Shown here piece by piece: positions 24,838 to 32,988 of a stretch of DNA of 64,000 bases. The translations under genes and the position numbers were made by a program. The notes under the pieces were generated by a model that was not told where the DNA came from, searched no databases, and worked only from the letters and a program-made list of their open reading frames with translations. The stretch is from Streptomyces atratus (lineage in GTDB: Bacteria; Actinomycetota; Actinomycetes; Streptomycetales; Streptomycetaceae), in assembly GCF_900119365.1 (NCBI RefSeq), contig NZ_FPJO01000015.1, positions 44,404-108,403 of the forward strand, read 5' to 3'. Position 1 is the first letter of the stretch. Each line of letters starts with the position of its first letter.

Positions 24838-26186
24838 GCGTCCACCCTCTTCGTCTTCGCTGCTGCCGTGTTGCCCGGGGCCGGGCTCGTGGTGCGCGGG
24901 GCCGCGCCGCCGCCCGCTCCGCTGAAGTCGTACGCGGTCTCGGCGTGTTCGACCTGGTCGATGCCGGAGATCTCGTCGTCCTCGGGGACCCGCATCCCGA
25001 TCGTCCGGTCCAGCAGGAAGGCCAGGACCGCGGAGACGACCAGAGAGTACGCGAGCACGGCGAAGACGCCGACGGCCTGCTTGCCGAGCTGTTCGAGGCC
25101 GCCGCCGTAGAAGAGGCCCTTGGCGTCGGACTGGACGCCGCCGGTGGCGAAGAGGCCGACGAGGAGGGAGCCCGCGATGCCGCCGACGAGGTGGACGCCG
25201 ACCACGTCCAGCGAGTCGTCGTAGCCGAACCGGTACTTCAGGCCGACGGCCATGGCGCAGAGCACACCGGCGATCGCGCCGACCGCGATGGCGCCGAGCG
25301 GGCTGACCGCACCGCCGGACGGGGTGATGGCGACGAGTCCCGCGACCGCGCCGGAGGCCGCGCCGAGGGTGGTGAAGGAGCCGTGGCGGAGCTTCTCGTA
25401 GCCGAGCCAGGCGAGCATCGCGGCGGCGGTGGCGACCTGGGTGTTGACGAACATCACCGCGCCGACGCCGTCGTCGTTGCCGAGCCACGAGCCGGCGTTG
25501 AAGCCGAACCAGCCGAACCAGAGCAGACCGGCACCGAGCATGACGAGCGGCAGGCTGTGCGGCCGCATCGGGTCCTTCTTGAAGCCGACGCGCTTGCCGA
25601 TGACGAGGATCACGCCGAGCGCCGCCGCACCGGCGTTGATGTGGACGGCGGTACCGCCCGCGAAGTCGATGACCCCCATCTCGTACAGCCAGCCGCCCGC
25701 GCCCCAGACCCAGTGGGCGACGGGGAAGTAGACGACGGTGACCCAGAGCGTGATGAACAGGGCCCAGGAGGTGAATTTGACCCGGTCGGCGAGGGCACCG
25801 CTGATCAGGGCCGGGGTGAGCACGGCGAACATCAGCTGGAAGACGGCGAAGACATAGACCGGGATGGTGTAGCCGTCCCAGAGCTGGGTGACGCCGATCC
25901 CGCTGAGGCCGAGGTAGTCCGAGCTCCAGCCGACGACGGAGCCGATGTCGGCGCCGAAGGCGAGGCCGAATCCGTAGAGCACCCACAGGATCGTGACGAT
26001 CCCGAGGCTGATGAAGCTCATCATCAGCATGTTGAGGGTGCTCTTGACGCGAACCATGCCTCCGTAGAAGAAGGCCAGGGCCGGGGTCATGAGCATCACC
26101 AGGGCGGAGCAGATGAGCATGAACCCGGTGTTGGCGGCAGACAGGGTCGGGGTGTCTGCGGCAAGCGTCGTGATGCCTGGGGGCAT
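24834..26186 (-). CDS. amtB: Ammonium transporter AmtB
   Basis: A 450-residue Amt/MEP channel with about eleven membrane segments. Conserved elements include ALAFFYGGMVR, ADRVKFTSWALF and the two pore-facing histidines in HINAGAAALGV and VHLVGGIAGS. ATG 26186 is preceded by GAGGAGAC at seven bases. It conducts ammonium at low nitrogen; GlnK docks to it from the cytoplasm. A GlnR-type operator lies 116-153 bases upstream (26302-26339). Confidence 0.96.
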   Translation of the reverse strand: MPPGITTLAADTPTLSAANTGFMLICSALVMLMTPALAFFYGGMVRVKSTLNMLMMSFISLGIVTILWVLYGFGLAFGADIGSVVGWSSDYLGLSGIGVTQLWDGYTIPVYVFAVFQLMFAVLTPALISGALADRVKFTSWALFITLWVTVVYFPVAHWVWGAGGWLYEMGVIDFAGGTAVHINAGAAALGVILVIGKRVGFKKDPMRPHSLPLVMLGAGLLWFGWFGFNAGSWLGNDDGVGAVMFVNTQVATAAAMLAWLGYEKLRHGSFTTLGAASGAVAGLVAITPSGGAVSPLGAIAVGAIAGVLCAMAVGLKYRFGYDDSLDVVGVHLVGGIAGSLLVGLFATGGVQSDAKGLFYGGGLEQLGKQAVGVFAVLAYSLVVSAVLAFLLDRTIGMRVPEDDEISGIDQVEHAETAYDFSGAGGGAAPRTTSPAPGNTAAAKTKRVDA

Positions 26187-26301
26187 CGGCGTCTCCTCGT
26201 CGTCGGTGCGGCCGCGTGCGGGCGATCGGGAGCGGCACCACGTGCGGGACCACTGGGGAAAAGGTGCGGGCCGGTTATGGCCACGAGATTCGCCCAGCGC
26301 G

Positions 26302-26339
26302 GTTTCCGCCGATGCCGCACGGTGTTTCACGGCGGTGAC
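26302..26339 (-). promoter_or_regulatory. GlnR box upstream of amtB
   Basis: Read on the minus strand the site is GTCAC-n6-GAAAC-n6-CGGCA-n6-GAAAC, with each spacer exactly six bases. The Streptomyces GlnR consensus is GTnAC-n6-GAAAC-n6-GTnAC-n6-GAAAC; three of four half-boxes match and one (CGGCA) is degenerate. GlnR activates amtB-glnK-glnD under nitrogen limitation in S. coelicolor. The rest of the 368-base gap 26187-26554 has no gene. Confidence 0.8.
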
Positions 26340-26554
26340 GAAGAGGTCGGGTGTGTTACGCCGCCATGAACCGACGGCGGCGCGACCGGTGCCGGGCCCA
26401 TCCCGCGGCCGGGGCCGCATACGGTGCGGTTACGACTCTTGCGTACGGGCACGGCAACGCGAACCGGCCACGCCGACCACCCGCTGACCTGGCAGTTGGG
26501 GGAGCCGAAGTCGGTCTGTGCGGGGTGGTCGCCGTGGCCGGGGCCGGGGGCTGC

Positions 26555-28030
26555 TCAGACCGCTTCCGCGGTCTCCGGCAGCTGCTCGGTGAGGAGATCG
26601 GTGAGCCTGGCGACTTCGGCGATGTCCCCGAAGTCCCTGGCGGCGGTGTCGACGGTCTTGCGGAGCCGGGTGTTGACGCGCTCGGAGCGGATCTTCCTGG
26701 CTACGCGCAGGGCCTGCTCGGCCAGGATCGTGGACTGTTCGGGCTCGCGCTTGAGGAGGTGGACGGTGGCGAGGCCGATCAGGTTGAGCGCGTACGAACG
26801 CTGGTGCTCGTCGTCCTCGCCGAAGAGCCGGACGGCCTTCTCCATCAGGGGCTCGGCGAGCGTGGCGTACGTGGGGCTGCGGCCCGCCACATAGGCGAGG
26901 TCGCGGAAGGAGTGGGAGTTCTCGCCGTTGAGCTCGGCCTCCGAGAAGAAGCGGATCCAGTCGGGCTCGGGCTCGCCGTCGATCCCCACGTCGAGAAAGG
27001 TGTCCTCGGCCATCCGGACGGCTCGCTTGCACTTGCTGGGCTGGCCCATGTTGGCGTACGCGCGGGCCTCCATCGCATACAGCATGGCCTGGGTGCGCGG
27101 GGTGGCGCAGTCCCGGCTGCCGTACTGCGCGAGGTGGATCAGTTCGAGGGCGTCGTCGGGCCGTCCGAGGTGGATCATCTGGCGGCTCATGCTGGACAGG
27201 ATGTACGAGCCCAGCGGTTTGTCACCGGCCTCCTTGGCGGCGTGGAGCGCGAGGACGAAGTACTTCTGGGCGGTGGGCTGGAGGCCGACGTCGTAGCTCA
27301 TCCAGCCCGCCAGCTCGGCCAGCTCGGCGGCGCACCGGAAGAGCCGCTTGGCGGTGCCCTCCGGCTGTGGCTCCTGGAGCAGGTCGGTGACCTCGTGGAG
27401 CTGTCCGACGACGGCCTTGCGGCGCAGCCCGCCGCCGCACTGCGCGTCCCACTGGCGGAACATCGCGGTGGTGGACTCCAGCAGATCGAGCTCGGGGCCG
27501 GAAAGCCGGGAGGGGCGGCGGGCCGCAGCCGCGGGTTCCGGTTCCGCGGAGCCGGCGGTGGAGACGGGCACCAGCCAGCGCTGCATGGGCTCGATGAGCG
27601 CGGGTCCGGCGGCCAGGGCGAGCGAGGAGCCGAGGAATCCCCGGCGGGCGAGCATGAGGTCGCTGCGGGAGAACTCGCTGAGCAGGGCGACGGTCTGCGG
27701 GCCGGCCCAGGGCAGGTCGACGCCGGACACGGACGGCGACTGGTGCGCGGAGCGCAGTCCGAGGTCCTCCACGGCGACGACGGCGCCGAAGCGCTCCGAG
27801 AAGAGCTCGGAGAGGATGCGCGGGATCGGCTCGCGCGGCTGCTCGCCGTCGAGCCAGCGCCGCACCCGGGAGGTGTCGGTGCTGATGTGGTGGGCACCCA
27901 TCTGGCGCGCCCGGCGGTTCACCTGGCGGGCGAGCTCGCCCTTCGACCAGCCGCTTCGCACGAACCATGAGCTCAATTGCCCGTTGGGGCGCTTGCCGGC
28001 ATTCGAATCGCCTGCGCCGCTGCCACTCAC
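26555..28030 (-). CDS. nsdA: NsdA, negative regulator of development and antibiotic production
   Basis: About 491 residues. A helix-turn-helix-like N-terminus (SSWFVRSGWSKGELARQVNR, then DTSRVRRWLDGEQPREPIP) is followed by a linker and a helical repeat region of TPR type (DDALELIHLAQYG, AMEARAYANMGQPSKCKRAV, ALNLIGLATVHLLKREPEQS). NsdA of S. coelicolor delays sporulation and lowers actinorhodin, CDA and methylenomycin production when present (established). I chose GTG 28030, which follows a GGGATGGGGG sequence; GTG 28063 gives 502 residues, closer to the published 500, and is also possible. Position beside amtB matches S. coelicolor. Confidence 0.92.
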   Translation of the reverse strand: MSGSGAGDSNAGKRPNGQLSSWFVRSGWSKGELARQVNRRARQMGAHHISTDTSRVRRWLDGEQPREPIPRILSELFSERFGAVVAVEDLGLRSAHQSPSVSGVDLPWAGPQTVALLSEFSRSDLMLARRGFLGSSLALAAGPALIEPMQRWLVPVSTAGSAEPEPAAAARRPSRLSGPELDLLESTTAMFRQWDAQCGGGLRRKAVVGQLHEVTDLLQEPQPEGTAKRLFRCAAELAELAGWMSYDVGLQPTAQKYFVLALHAAKEAGDKPLGSYILSSMSRQMIHLGRPDDALELIHLAQYGSRDCATPRTQAMLYAMEARAYANMGQPSKCKRAVRMAEDTFLDVGIDGEPEPDWIRFFSEAELNGENSHSFRDLAYVAGRSPTYATLAEPLMEKAVRLFGEDDEHQRSYALNLIGLATVHLLKREPEQSTILAEQALRVARKIRSERVNTRLRKTVDTAARDFGDIAEVARLTDLLTEQLPETAEAV

Positions 28031-28461
28031 TGGAACGCCCCCATCCCGCTGAATATCTGTCACGCGAACCATTACCCGAATGCCCTGAGCCGATGCCGCC
28101 CATGCGGCGGGTGCGCACCGCCGAACAGGAAATCGGGTTGCCTCCGGCATACCCACGGGCGCACATACTTCCATGGTTCGTGTACCGACGGTAATCCTAC
28201 GATCACCCCCGGGCGAGGGCGATTACAGAAACGCCACCATTCGCCACCCCTTCGAATGAACGCCACCTCTGTCGGGCGCGATTCACTTGACACGCGGCGA
28301 TCAGCAGGGGGCGCAGTGATGCGGAACGGGGCGCGCGAACAATGAACAATGATGTACGACCCCGAATGTCACCGGCGCACTCCGGATCGACGGCGACGAC
28401 GGAGCGTCACGACTCAAGCCCGCGTCGTAACCACCGGCGAGTCGGACCCGTTGGAGGGGGC
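28031..28461. other. Divergent non-coding region between nsdA and the primase-like gene
   Basis: About 430 bases with no convincing gene on either strand. It is somewhat less GC-rich than its neighbours (e.g. around 28230-28300). It must hold the promoters of nsdA and the gene at 28462. No clear operator or riboswitch was recognised. Confidence 0.6.
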
Positions 28462-29121
28462 ATGGGCTTCACGATCGGCGGCATCCGCGAGATGCGCACC
28501 GGCTCACGGCGCCGCGGCCGTGCGGCCGAGTGCACGGCAGTGGCCGAGTACACGGGACTGTGGGGCTGGGCCGTCGCGCCGGGGGCGCGGGCCGCGGCCG
28601 GCCGCTGCTCGTGCGGGCGGGCGGACTGCCCCTCCCCCGGCGCCCATCCGCTGGACTTCGCCCCCGAGGTCCCCGCGGGCGCCACGCTCGACGCGGCGGC
28701 CGGCACATGGGCCCAGGTGCCGGGCGCCTCGATGCTGCTGCCGGTGGGCCGCACCTTCGACGTCCTCGATGTCGCCGAGGCGGCCGGGCGCCGCGCCCTG
28801 GTGCGGATGGAGCGGATGGGGCTGCCGCTCGGCCCGGTCGCGGTGACCCCGGCCGGGCGGGCGCAGTTCTTCGTCGCCCCCGGGGCCGCCGCCGCGCTCC
28901 CGCAGCTGCTGTACCGGATGGGCTGGGACGACGCGGGGCTGGACCTGCGGGCGCTGGGGCCCGGCTGCCACATCACCGCCCCGCCGTCCGACGAGGGAGG
29001 TCTGGGCCCGGTCCGCTGGCTGCGTCCGCCGGTGCTGGACACGGCGGCCACGCCGCCGGAGGCCCGGCTGCTGCTCGGCACGCTGGCGTACAGCTGCCAT
29101 CGCGCACCGCTGTGCGGCTGA
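28462..29121 (+). CDS. Bifunctional primase/polymerase (Prim-Pol)-like protein
   Basis: A 219-residue protein resembling the N-terminal Prim-Pol domain of replication proteins: AVAEYTGLWGWAVAPGARAA, a CSCGRADCPSPGAHP cysteine cluster, LLPVGRTFDVLDV, and a late GPGCHITAPPS motif. It stands alone without helicase or primase C-terminal domains. This small protein is widely conserved in streptomycetes next to nsdA; whether it synthesises primers is unknown. ATG 28462 follows GGAGGGGG. Confidence 0.75.
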   Translation: MGFTIGGIREMRTGSRRRGRAAECTAVAEYTGLWGWAVAPGARAAAGRCSCGRADCPSPGAHPLDFAPEVPAGATLDAAAGTWAQVPGASMLLPVGRTFDVLDVAEAAGRRALVRMERMGLPLGPVAVTPAGRAQFFVAPGAAAALPQLLYRMGWDDAGLDLRALGPGCHITAPPSDEGGLGPVRWLRPPVLDTAATPPEARLLLGTLAYSCHRAPLCG

Positions 29122-29158
29122 GCGCGCCGACGCCGACGCCGGAGCCGGCCCCGTAACA

Positions 29159-29204
29159 CCGAAGAGCCCGACCGCTGCTTGCGTCATGCGGTCGGGCTCT
29201 TCGG
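29159..29204. terminator. Bidirectional terminator between the primase-like gene and ftsY
   Basis: CCGAAGAGCCCGACCGC (29159-29175) pairs perfectly with GCGGTCGGGCTCTTCGG (29188-29204), a 17-bp stem with a 12-base loop. It lies between two convergent genes and can serve both. Confidence 0.9.
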
Positions 29205-29219
29205 GTGCGGCGCGGGGTG

Positions 29220-30431
29220 TCAGTCGCCGATCAGGGCGTCCACGAATGCCTCCGGCTCGAAGGGGGCCAGGTCGTCCGGGCCCTCGCCGAGTCCGACCAG
29301 CTTCACCGGCACGCCCAGCTCGCGCTGGACGGCGACGACGATGCCGCCCTTGGCGGTGCCGTCCAGCTTGGTGAGCACGATGCCGGTGATGTCCACGACC
29401 TCGGCGAACACCCGGGCCTGCACCAGACCGTTCTGCCCGGTCGTGGCATCGAGGACCAGCAGGACCTCGTCGAGCGGTCCGTGCTTCTCGACGACCCGCT
29501 TGACCTTGCCGAGCTCGTCCATCAGCCCGGTCTTGGTGTGCAGCCGTCCGGCGGTGTCGATGAGGACCACATCGGCGCCCTCGGCGATGCCTTCCTTCAC
29601 CGCGTCGAAGGCGATCGACGCGGGGTCGCCGCCCTCGGGGCCGCGCACGGTGCGGGCGCCGACGCGCTCGCCCCAGGTCTGGAGCTGGTCGGCGGCGGCC
29701 GCCCGGAAGGTGTCGGCCGCGCCGAGCACGACGCTGCGGCCGTCGGCGACGAGCACCCGGGCCAGCTTGCCGGTGGTGGTGGTCTTGCCGGTGCCGTTGA
29801 CGCCGACGACCATCACGACGCCGGGGGTGTCGAGGCCGCTCTCCGTCTTGACCGCGCGGTCGAAGTCGGTGCCGAGCAGGGTGAGGAGCTCCTCGCGCAG
29901 CAGCGCGCGCAGCCCTTCGGGGGTACGGGTGCCGAGCACCCGGACGCGCTCGCGGAGCCGCTCCACCAGTTCCTGGGTGGGCGCGACGCCGACGTCGGCG
30001 GTGAGGAGGGTGTCCTCGATCTCCTCCCAGGTGTCCTCGTCGAGGTTGTCGCGGGACAGGAGGGTGAGCAGCCCCTTGCCGAGGGAGTTCTGCGAGCGGG
30101 CGAGCCGGGCGCGCAGCCGTACCAGACGGCCGGCAGTGGGCTCGGGCACTTCGAGGGCGGGGGCGGCGGCCGCCTCCGGCTCGACGGCCTCGGGGGCCTC
30201 CTCGGCGGGAGCCTCGGCCTCGGGCGGGCCGACCTCCTCGATGGTGCGGCGCGGTTCCTCGCGCGGCGTCTCGGCTTCCTCGCCGACATGGGGCTCGGCA
30301 GGAGGAGTGATGGTCGGCGTGCTCGACGGTGCCGGGGGCAGCTGCTTCTTCTTGCGGCTGCTGACCACGAGCCCGCTGATCACGCCGACCGCGACCAGGG
30401 CGATGACTACAGCAAGGATGACGAATTCCAT
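29220..30431 (-). CDS. ftsY: Signal recognition particle receptor FtsY
   Basis: A 403-residue SRP receptor. The N-terminus is a membrane helix (MEFVILAVVIALVAVGVISG) before an acidic Glu/Pro/Ala-rich linker to about residue 95, then the NG domain: GVNGTGKTTTTGKLAR (P loop), ADTFRAAAADQL, IDTAGRLHTK, LTKLDGTAKGG. The N-terminal anchor is typical of actinobacterial FtsY. ATG 30431 begins that helix. It partners Ffh (20348-21895). Confidence 0.96.
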   Translation of the reverse strand: MEFVILAVVIALVAVGVISGLVVSSRKKKQLPPAPSSTPTITPPAEPHVGEEAETPREEPRRTIEEVGPPEAEAPAEEAPEAVEPEAAAAPALEVPEPTAGRLVRLRARLARSQNSLGKGLLTLLSRDNLDEDTWEEIEDTLLTADVGVAPTQELVERLRERVRVLGTRTPEGLRALLREELLTLLGTDFDRAVKTESGLDTPGVVMVVGVNGTGKTTTTGKLARVLVADGRSVVLGAADTFRAAAADQLQTWGERVGARTVRGPEGGDPASIAFDAVKEGIAEGADVVLIDTAGRLHTKTGLMDELGKVKRVVEKHGPLDEVLLVLDATTGQNGLVQARVFAEVVDITGIVLTKLDGTAKGGIVVAVQRELGVPVKLVGLGEGPDDLAPFEPEAFVDALIGD

Positions 30432-30540
30432 AACCCACCCAGTATCAGTCACGTCCGCCCGAGAAGACCGCCCCGAAGGATCCCTCAGGCGTCCCCTTGA
30501 GCGTTATGCACCCTTTGGAGGTAAAGGTACGATCCTGCCC

Positions 30541-31956
30541 GTGGAGACTCGCGGCCTGGAGCCCGTCCCCGACAACGAGCGCACCGGCCGGGTCCGGACC
30601 CTCTTCCCCACCTGGGTCGGTGCGAACCTGACCGTGCTTCTTCTCAGCGTCGGCGCCGGGCTCGTCGTCTTCAACGGGCTGAATCTCTGGCAGGTGCTGA
30701 CGGTCGCGGTCCTCGCCTCGGTCATCGGCTTCGGGCTGGTCGGTCTGGTCTCGATCGCGGGCAGCCGGGGCGGGGCGCCCGGCATGGCGCTCTCCCGGGC
30801 CGTCTTCGGACAGCGCGGCAATCTGCTGCCCGGCGCGCTGACCTGGGTCGCCCGCTGGGGCTGGGAGACCGTGAACGCGGTCACCGGCACCTACGCGGTG
30901 CTCGCCGTGCTGAGTCTGCTCTTCGGCATCACGGCCGGCCACCGCCTGACCCTGGTGACCCTGCTCGCCTTCGTGGGATGCAGCTGGCTGGTGTCGGGGC
31001 TGGGCGCGGGGGCGCTGCGGGTGTGCTGCACCTGGTCGGCGTACCTCTTCGGCGGCGTCAGCGTGCTGGTGCTGGTCCATCTGATCGGTGCGACCGACTG
31101 GCGGTCCGTGCTGGGCAGGCCCGCCGGGCCCCCGGCGCTGATGATCGCCGGGGTGGGCACCCTGGCGGCGGGCGGCATCAGCTGGGCCCCGTCGGGCCCC
31201 GACTTCGCCCGCTATCTGCCGCGCGACGCGTCCGGCCGGGCGATGACCGGGGCGATCGTGGGCGGCGCCGGGGTCGTGTACGTACCGATGGTGCTGATGG
31301 GGGCCGTGATGGCGGTCGCCGAGCCGGGTCTGGCCGTCACCCGCGACCCGGTCGCGTTCATCGGCCCCTTGCTGCCCGACTGGCTTTCGGTGCCCTATCT
31401 TCTGTTCATCGTGGCCGGCATGGTGCTGATCAACGCGATGTCGATGTACTCGGCCGGTTTCACCGCGCAGACGCTGGGATTCCCGGTCCCCCGCACCTGG
31501 GCGGTCGGGATGAATGCCGCCATCAGTCTGTTCCTGGCGGCGTCGCTGATGCTCACGGCCGCGGGTTTCCTGGATTCCTTCATCTCCTTCCTGACCCTTC
31601 TCGCCGTGACGTTCTCCGCGTGGATCGGGGTCTTCGGCGTGGATCTGCTGCGCGGCCGTACGTACGATCCGGCGGCGCTCCTGGACACCACGCCGGCCAG
31701 TGCCTACTGGTACACGGGAGGCTTCGCCGTACCGGCCGTGGCCGCGTGGGCCGCGGGCCTGGCGACGGGCCTGCTCTTCACCGGGGTGCGGTGGTTCACC
31801 GGCCCGCTCGCCACCACCTGGATCGGGCGCCAGGGACTGGGCTGGGCGGCCACGATCGCCATCTCCGCCGCCCTGTACGCGATCCTGCCGCGTCCCACCG
31901 GACTGGCCCGGGGCGACGGCGGCGAGCCCGGCGAGGGCGCACCCCTACACTTCTGA
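30541..31956 (+). CDS. NCS1-family (purine/cytosine permease-like) transporter
   Basis: A 471-residue integral membrane protein with about twelve hydrophobic segments, e.g. LTVLLLSVGAGLVVFNGLNLW and VLTVAVLASVIGFGLVGLVSI, and the family-typical GISWAPSGPDFARYLP in the middle. NCS1 proteins carry nucleobases, thiamine precursors or hydantoins by H+ or Na+ symport; the substrate cannot be set. The first usable start is GTG 30541, yet the only good ribosome site, GGAGG at 30517-30521, is 19 bases before it, so a non-standard start slightly upstream is possible. It diverges from ftsY with 109 bases between. Confidence 0.85.
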   Translation: METRGLEPVPDNERTGRVRTLFPTWVGANLTVLLLSVGAGLVVFNGLNLWQVLTVAVLASVIGFGLVGLVSIAGSRGGAPGMALSRAVFGQRGNLLPGALTWVARWGWETVNAVTGTYAVLAVLSLLFGITAGHRLTLVTLLAFVGCSWLVSGLGAGALRVCCTWSAYLFGGVSVLVLVHLIGATDWRSVLGRPAGPPALMIAGVGTLAAGGISWAPSGPDFARYLPRDASGRAMTGAIVGGAGVVYVPMVLMGAVMAVAEPGLAVTRDPVAFIGPLLPDWLSVPYLLFIVAGMVLINAMSMYSAGFTAQTLGFPVPRTWAVGMNAAISLFLAASLMLTAAGFLDSFISFLTLLAVTFSAWIGVFGVDLLRGRTYDPAALLDTTPASAYWYTGGFAVPAVAAWAAGLATGLLFTGVRWFTGPLATTWIGRQGLGWAATIAISAALYAILPRPTGLARGDGGEPGEGAPLHF

Positions 31957-32013
31957 CGCTGCATCAGCTACTGTCCCGCCCGCCGAGTCCGCCCGACGAT
32001 GGGGACAAGTCGC

Positions 32014-32988
32014 ATGGCCTTCACAGTGGTCCGGTTCAATCTCGTCGATCCCGACGCCACCCCCGAGCCGCTCTCGGCCCGCTACCGCGCCGCGCTGGAA
32101 ATGGCCGCGTACGCCGACGGGCACGGCATCGACACCGTGCAGACCGAGGAGCACCACGGCGCCACCAACTCCTGGCTGCCCTCCCCCTTCGTCTTCGCCG
32201 GCTCGGTCTTCGGCGCCACCCGCCGGATCGCGGTCACCGTCTCGGCGATCATCGGCCCGCTGCACGACCCGCTGCGGCTGGCCGAGGACATCGCGGTCCT
32301 GGACCTGCTGAGCGCCGGCCGGCTGGTGACGGTGGCGGGGATCGGCTACCGGCCCGAGGAGTACGAACAGGCGGGCGTCGAGTGGGGCCGGCGCGGCAGG
32401 CTCCAGGACGAGCTCCTGGAGACGCTGCTGCAGGCGTGGACCGGTGAGCCGTTCCCGTACCGGGGCCGTACGGTGCGCGTCACGCCGCGCCCGTACACCC
32501 GGCCCCACCCGCTGCTGCTGGTGGGCGGCAGTTCGCGGGCGGCGGCGCGGCGGGCGGCCCGGTTCGGGCTGCCGTTCTTCCCGAGCGCGCATCTGCCGGA
32601 GCTGGAGGCGTACTACCAGGAGCGGCGTGCCGAGTTCGGGACGGACGGCTTCTGCATGATGCCCGCCGCCGAGACACCGCTGCTGCACGTCTCCGAGGAC
32701 CCGGACCGTACCTGGGCGGAGTACGGCGAGTACTTCCTGCACGAGGCGCGCACCTACGCCTCCTGGCAGTCCAAGGACATCCGCTCCGCCGTGCGTTCGG
32801 CGGCGACGACGGTGCCGGAACTGCGGGCCGAGGGGGTCTACCGGGTCGTCACCCCCGGGGAGTGCGCCGCGGCGGCAGCGGAGCTGGACAGCCTGGTGCT
32901 GCATCCGCTGTGCGGCGGGATGCCGGTCGAGGAGGGATGGCGCAGCCTGCGGCTGTTCTGCGAGGCGGTCGCACCGGATGCGCCCTAG
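32014..32988 (+). CDS. Luciferase-like (LLM class) flavin/F420-dependent oxidoreductase
   Basis: A 324-residue bacterial luciferase-like TIM-barrel protein: DTVQTEEHHGATNSWLPSPF, VSAIIGPLHDPLRLAEDIAV, LSAGRLVTVAGIGYRPEEYE, PHPLLLVGGSSRAAARRAAR. Members use FMNH2 or reduced F420; the cofactor is not fixed by sequence. ATG 32014 is chosen (GGGGAC upstream at about seven bases) over an ATG at 31999. It ends in a four-base overlap with glcP: both genes share the palindrome CTAG (32985-32988) for their stop codons. Confidence 0.87.
   Translation: MAFTVVRFNLVDPDATPEPLSARYRAALEMAAYADGHGIDTVQTEEHHGATNSWLPSPFVFAGSVFGATRRIAVTVSAIIGPLHDPLRLAEDIAVLDLLSAGRLVTVAGIGYRPEEYEQAGVEWGRRGRLQDELLETLLQAWTGEPFPYRGRTVRVTPRPYTRPHPLLLVGGSSRAAARRAARFGLPFFPSAHLPELEAYYQERRAEFGTDGFCMMPAAETPLLHVSEDPDRTWAEYGEYFLHEARTYASWQSKDIRSAVRSAATTVPELRAEGVYRVVTPGECAAAAAELDSLVLHPLCGGMPVEEGWRSLRLFCEAVAPDAP

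Noticed and set aside
24834..26186. Longer amtB start upstream (to about 26420)
   Set aside because: The extra translation is Arg/Pro-rich, covers the GlnR site and has no ribosome site; ATG 26186 begins the mature-type N-terminus.
30541..31956. Fusion of the NCS1 permease with the open frame reaching back to about 29179
   Set aside because: The upstream part is antisense to ftsY and has no protein-like character.
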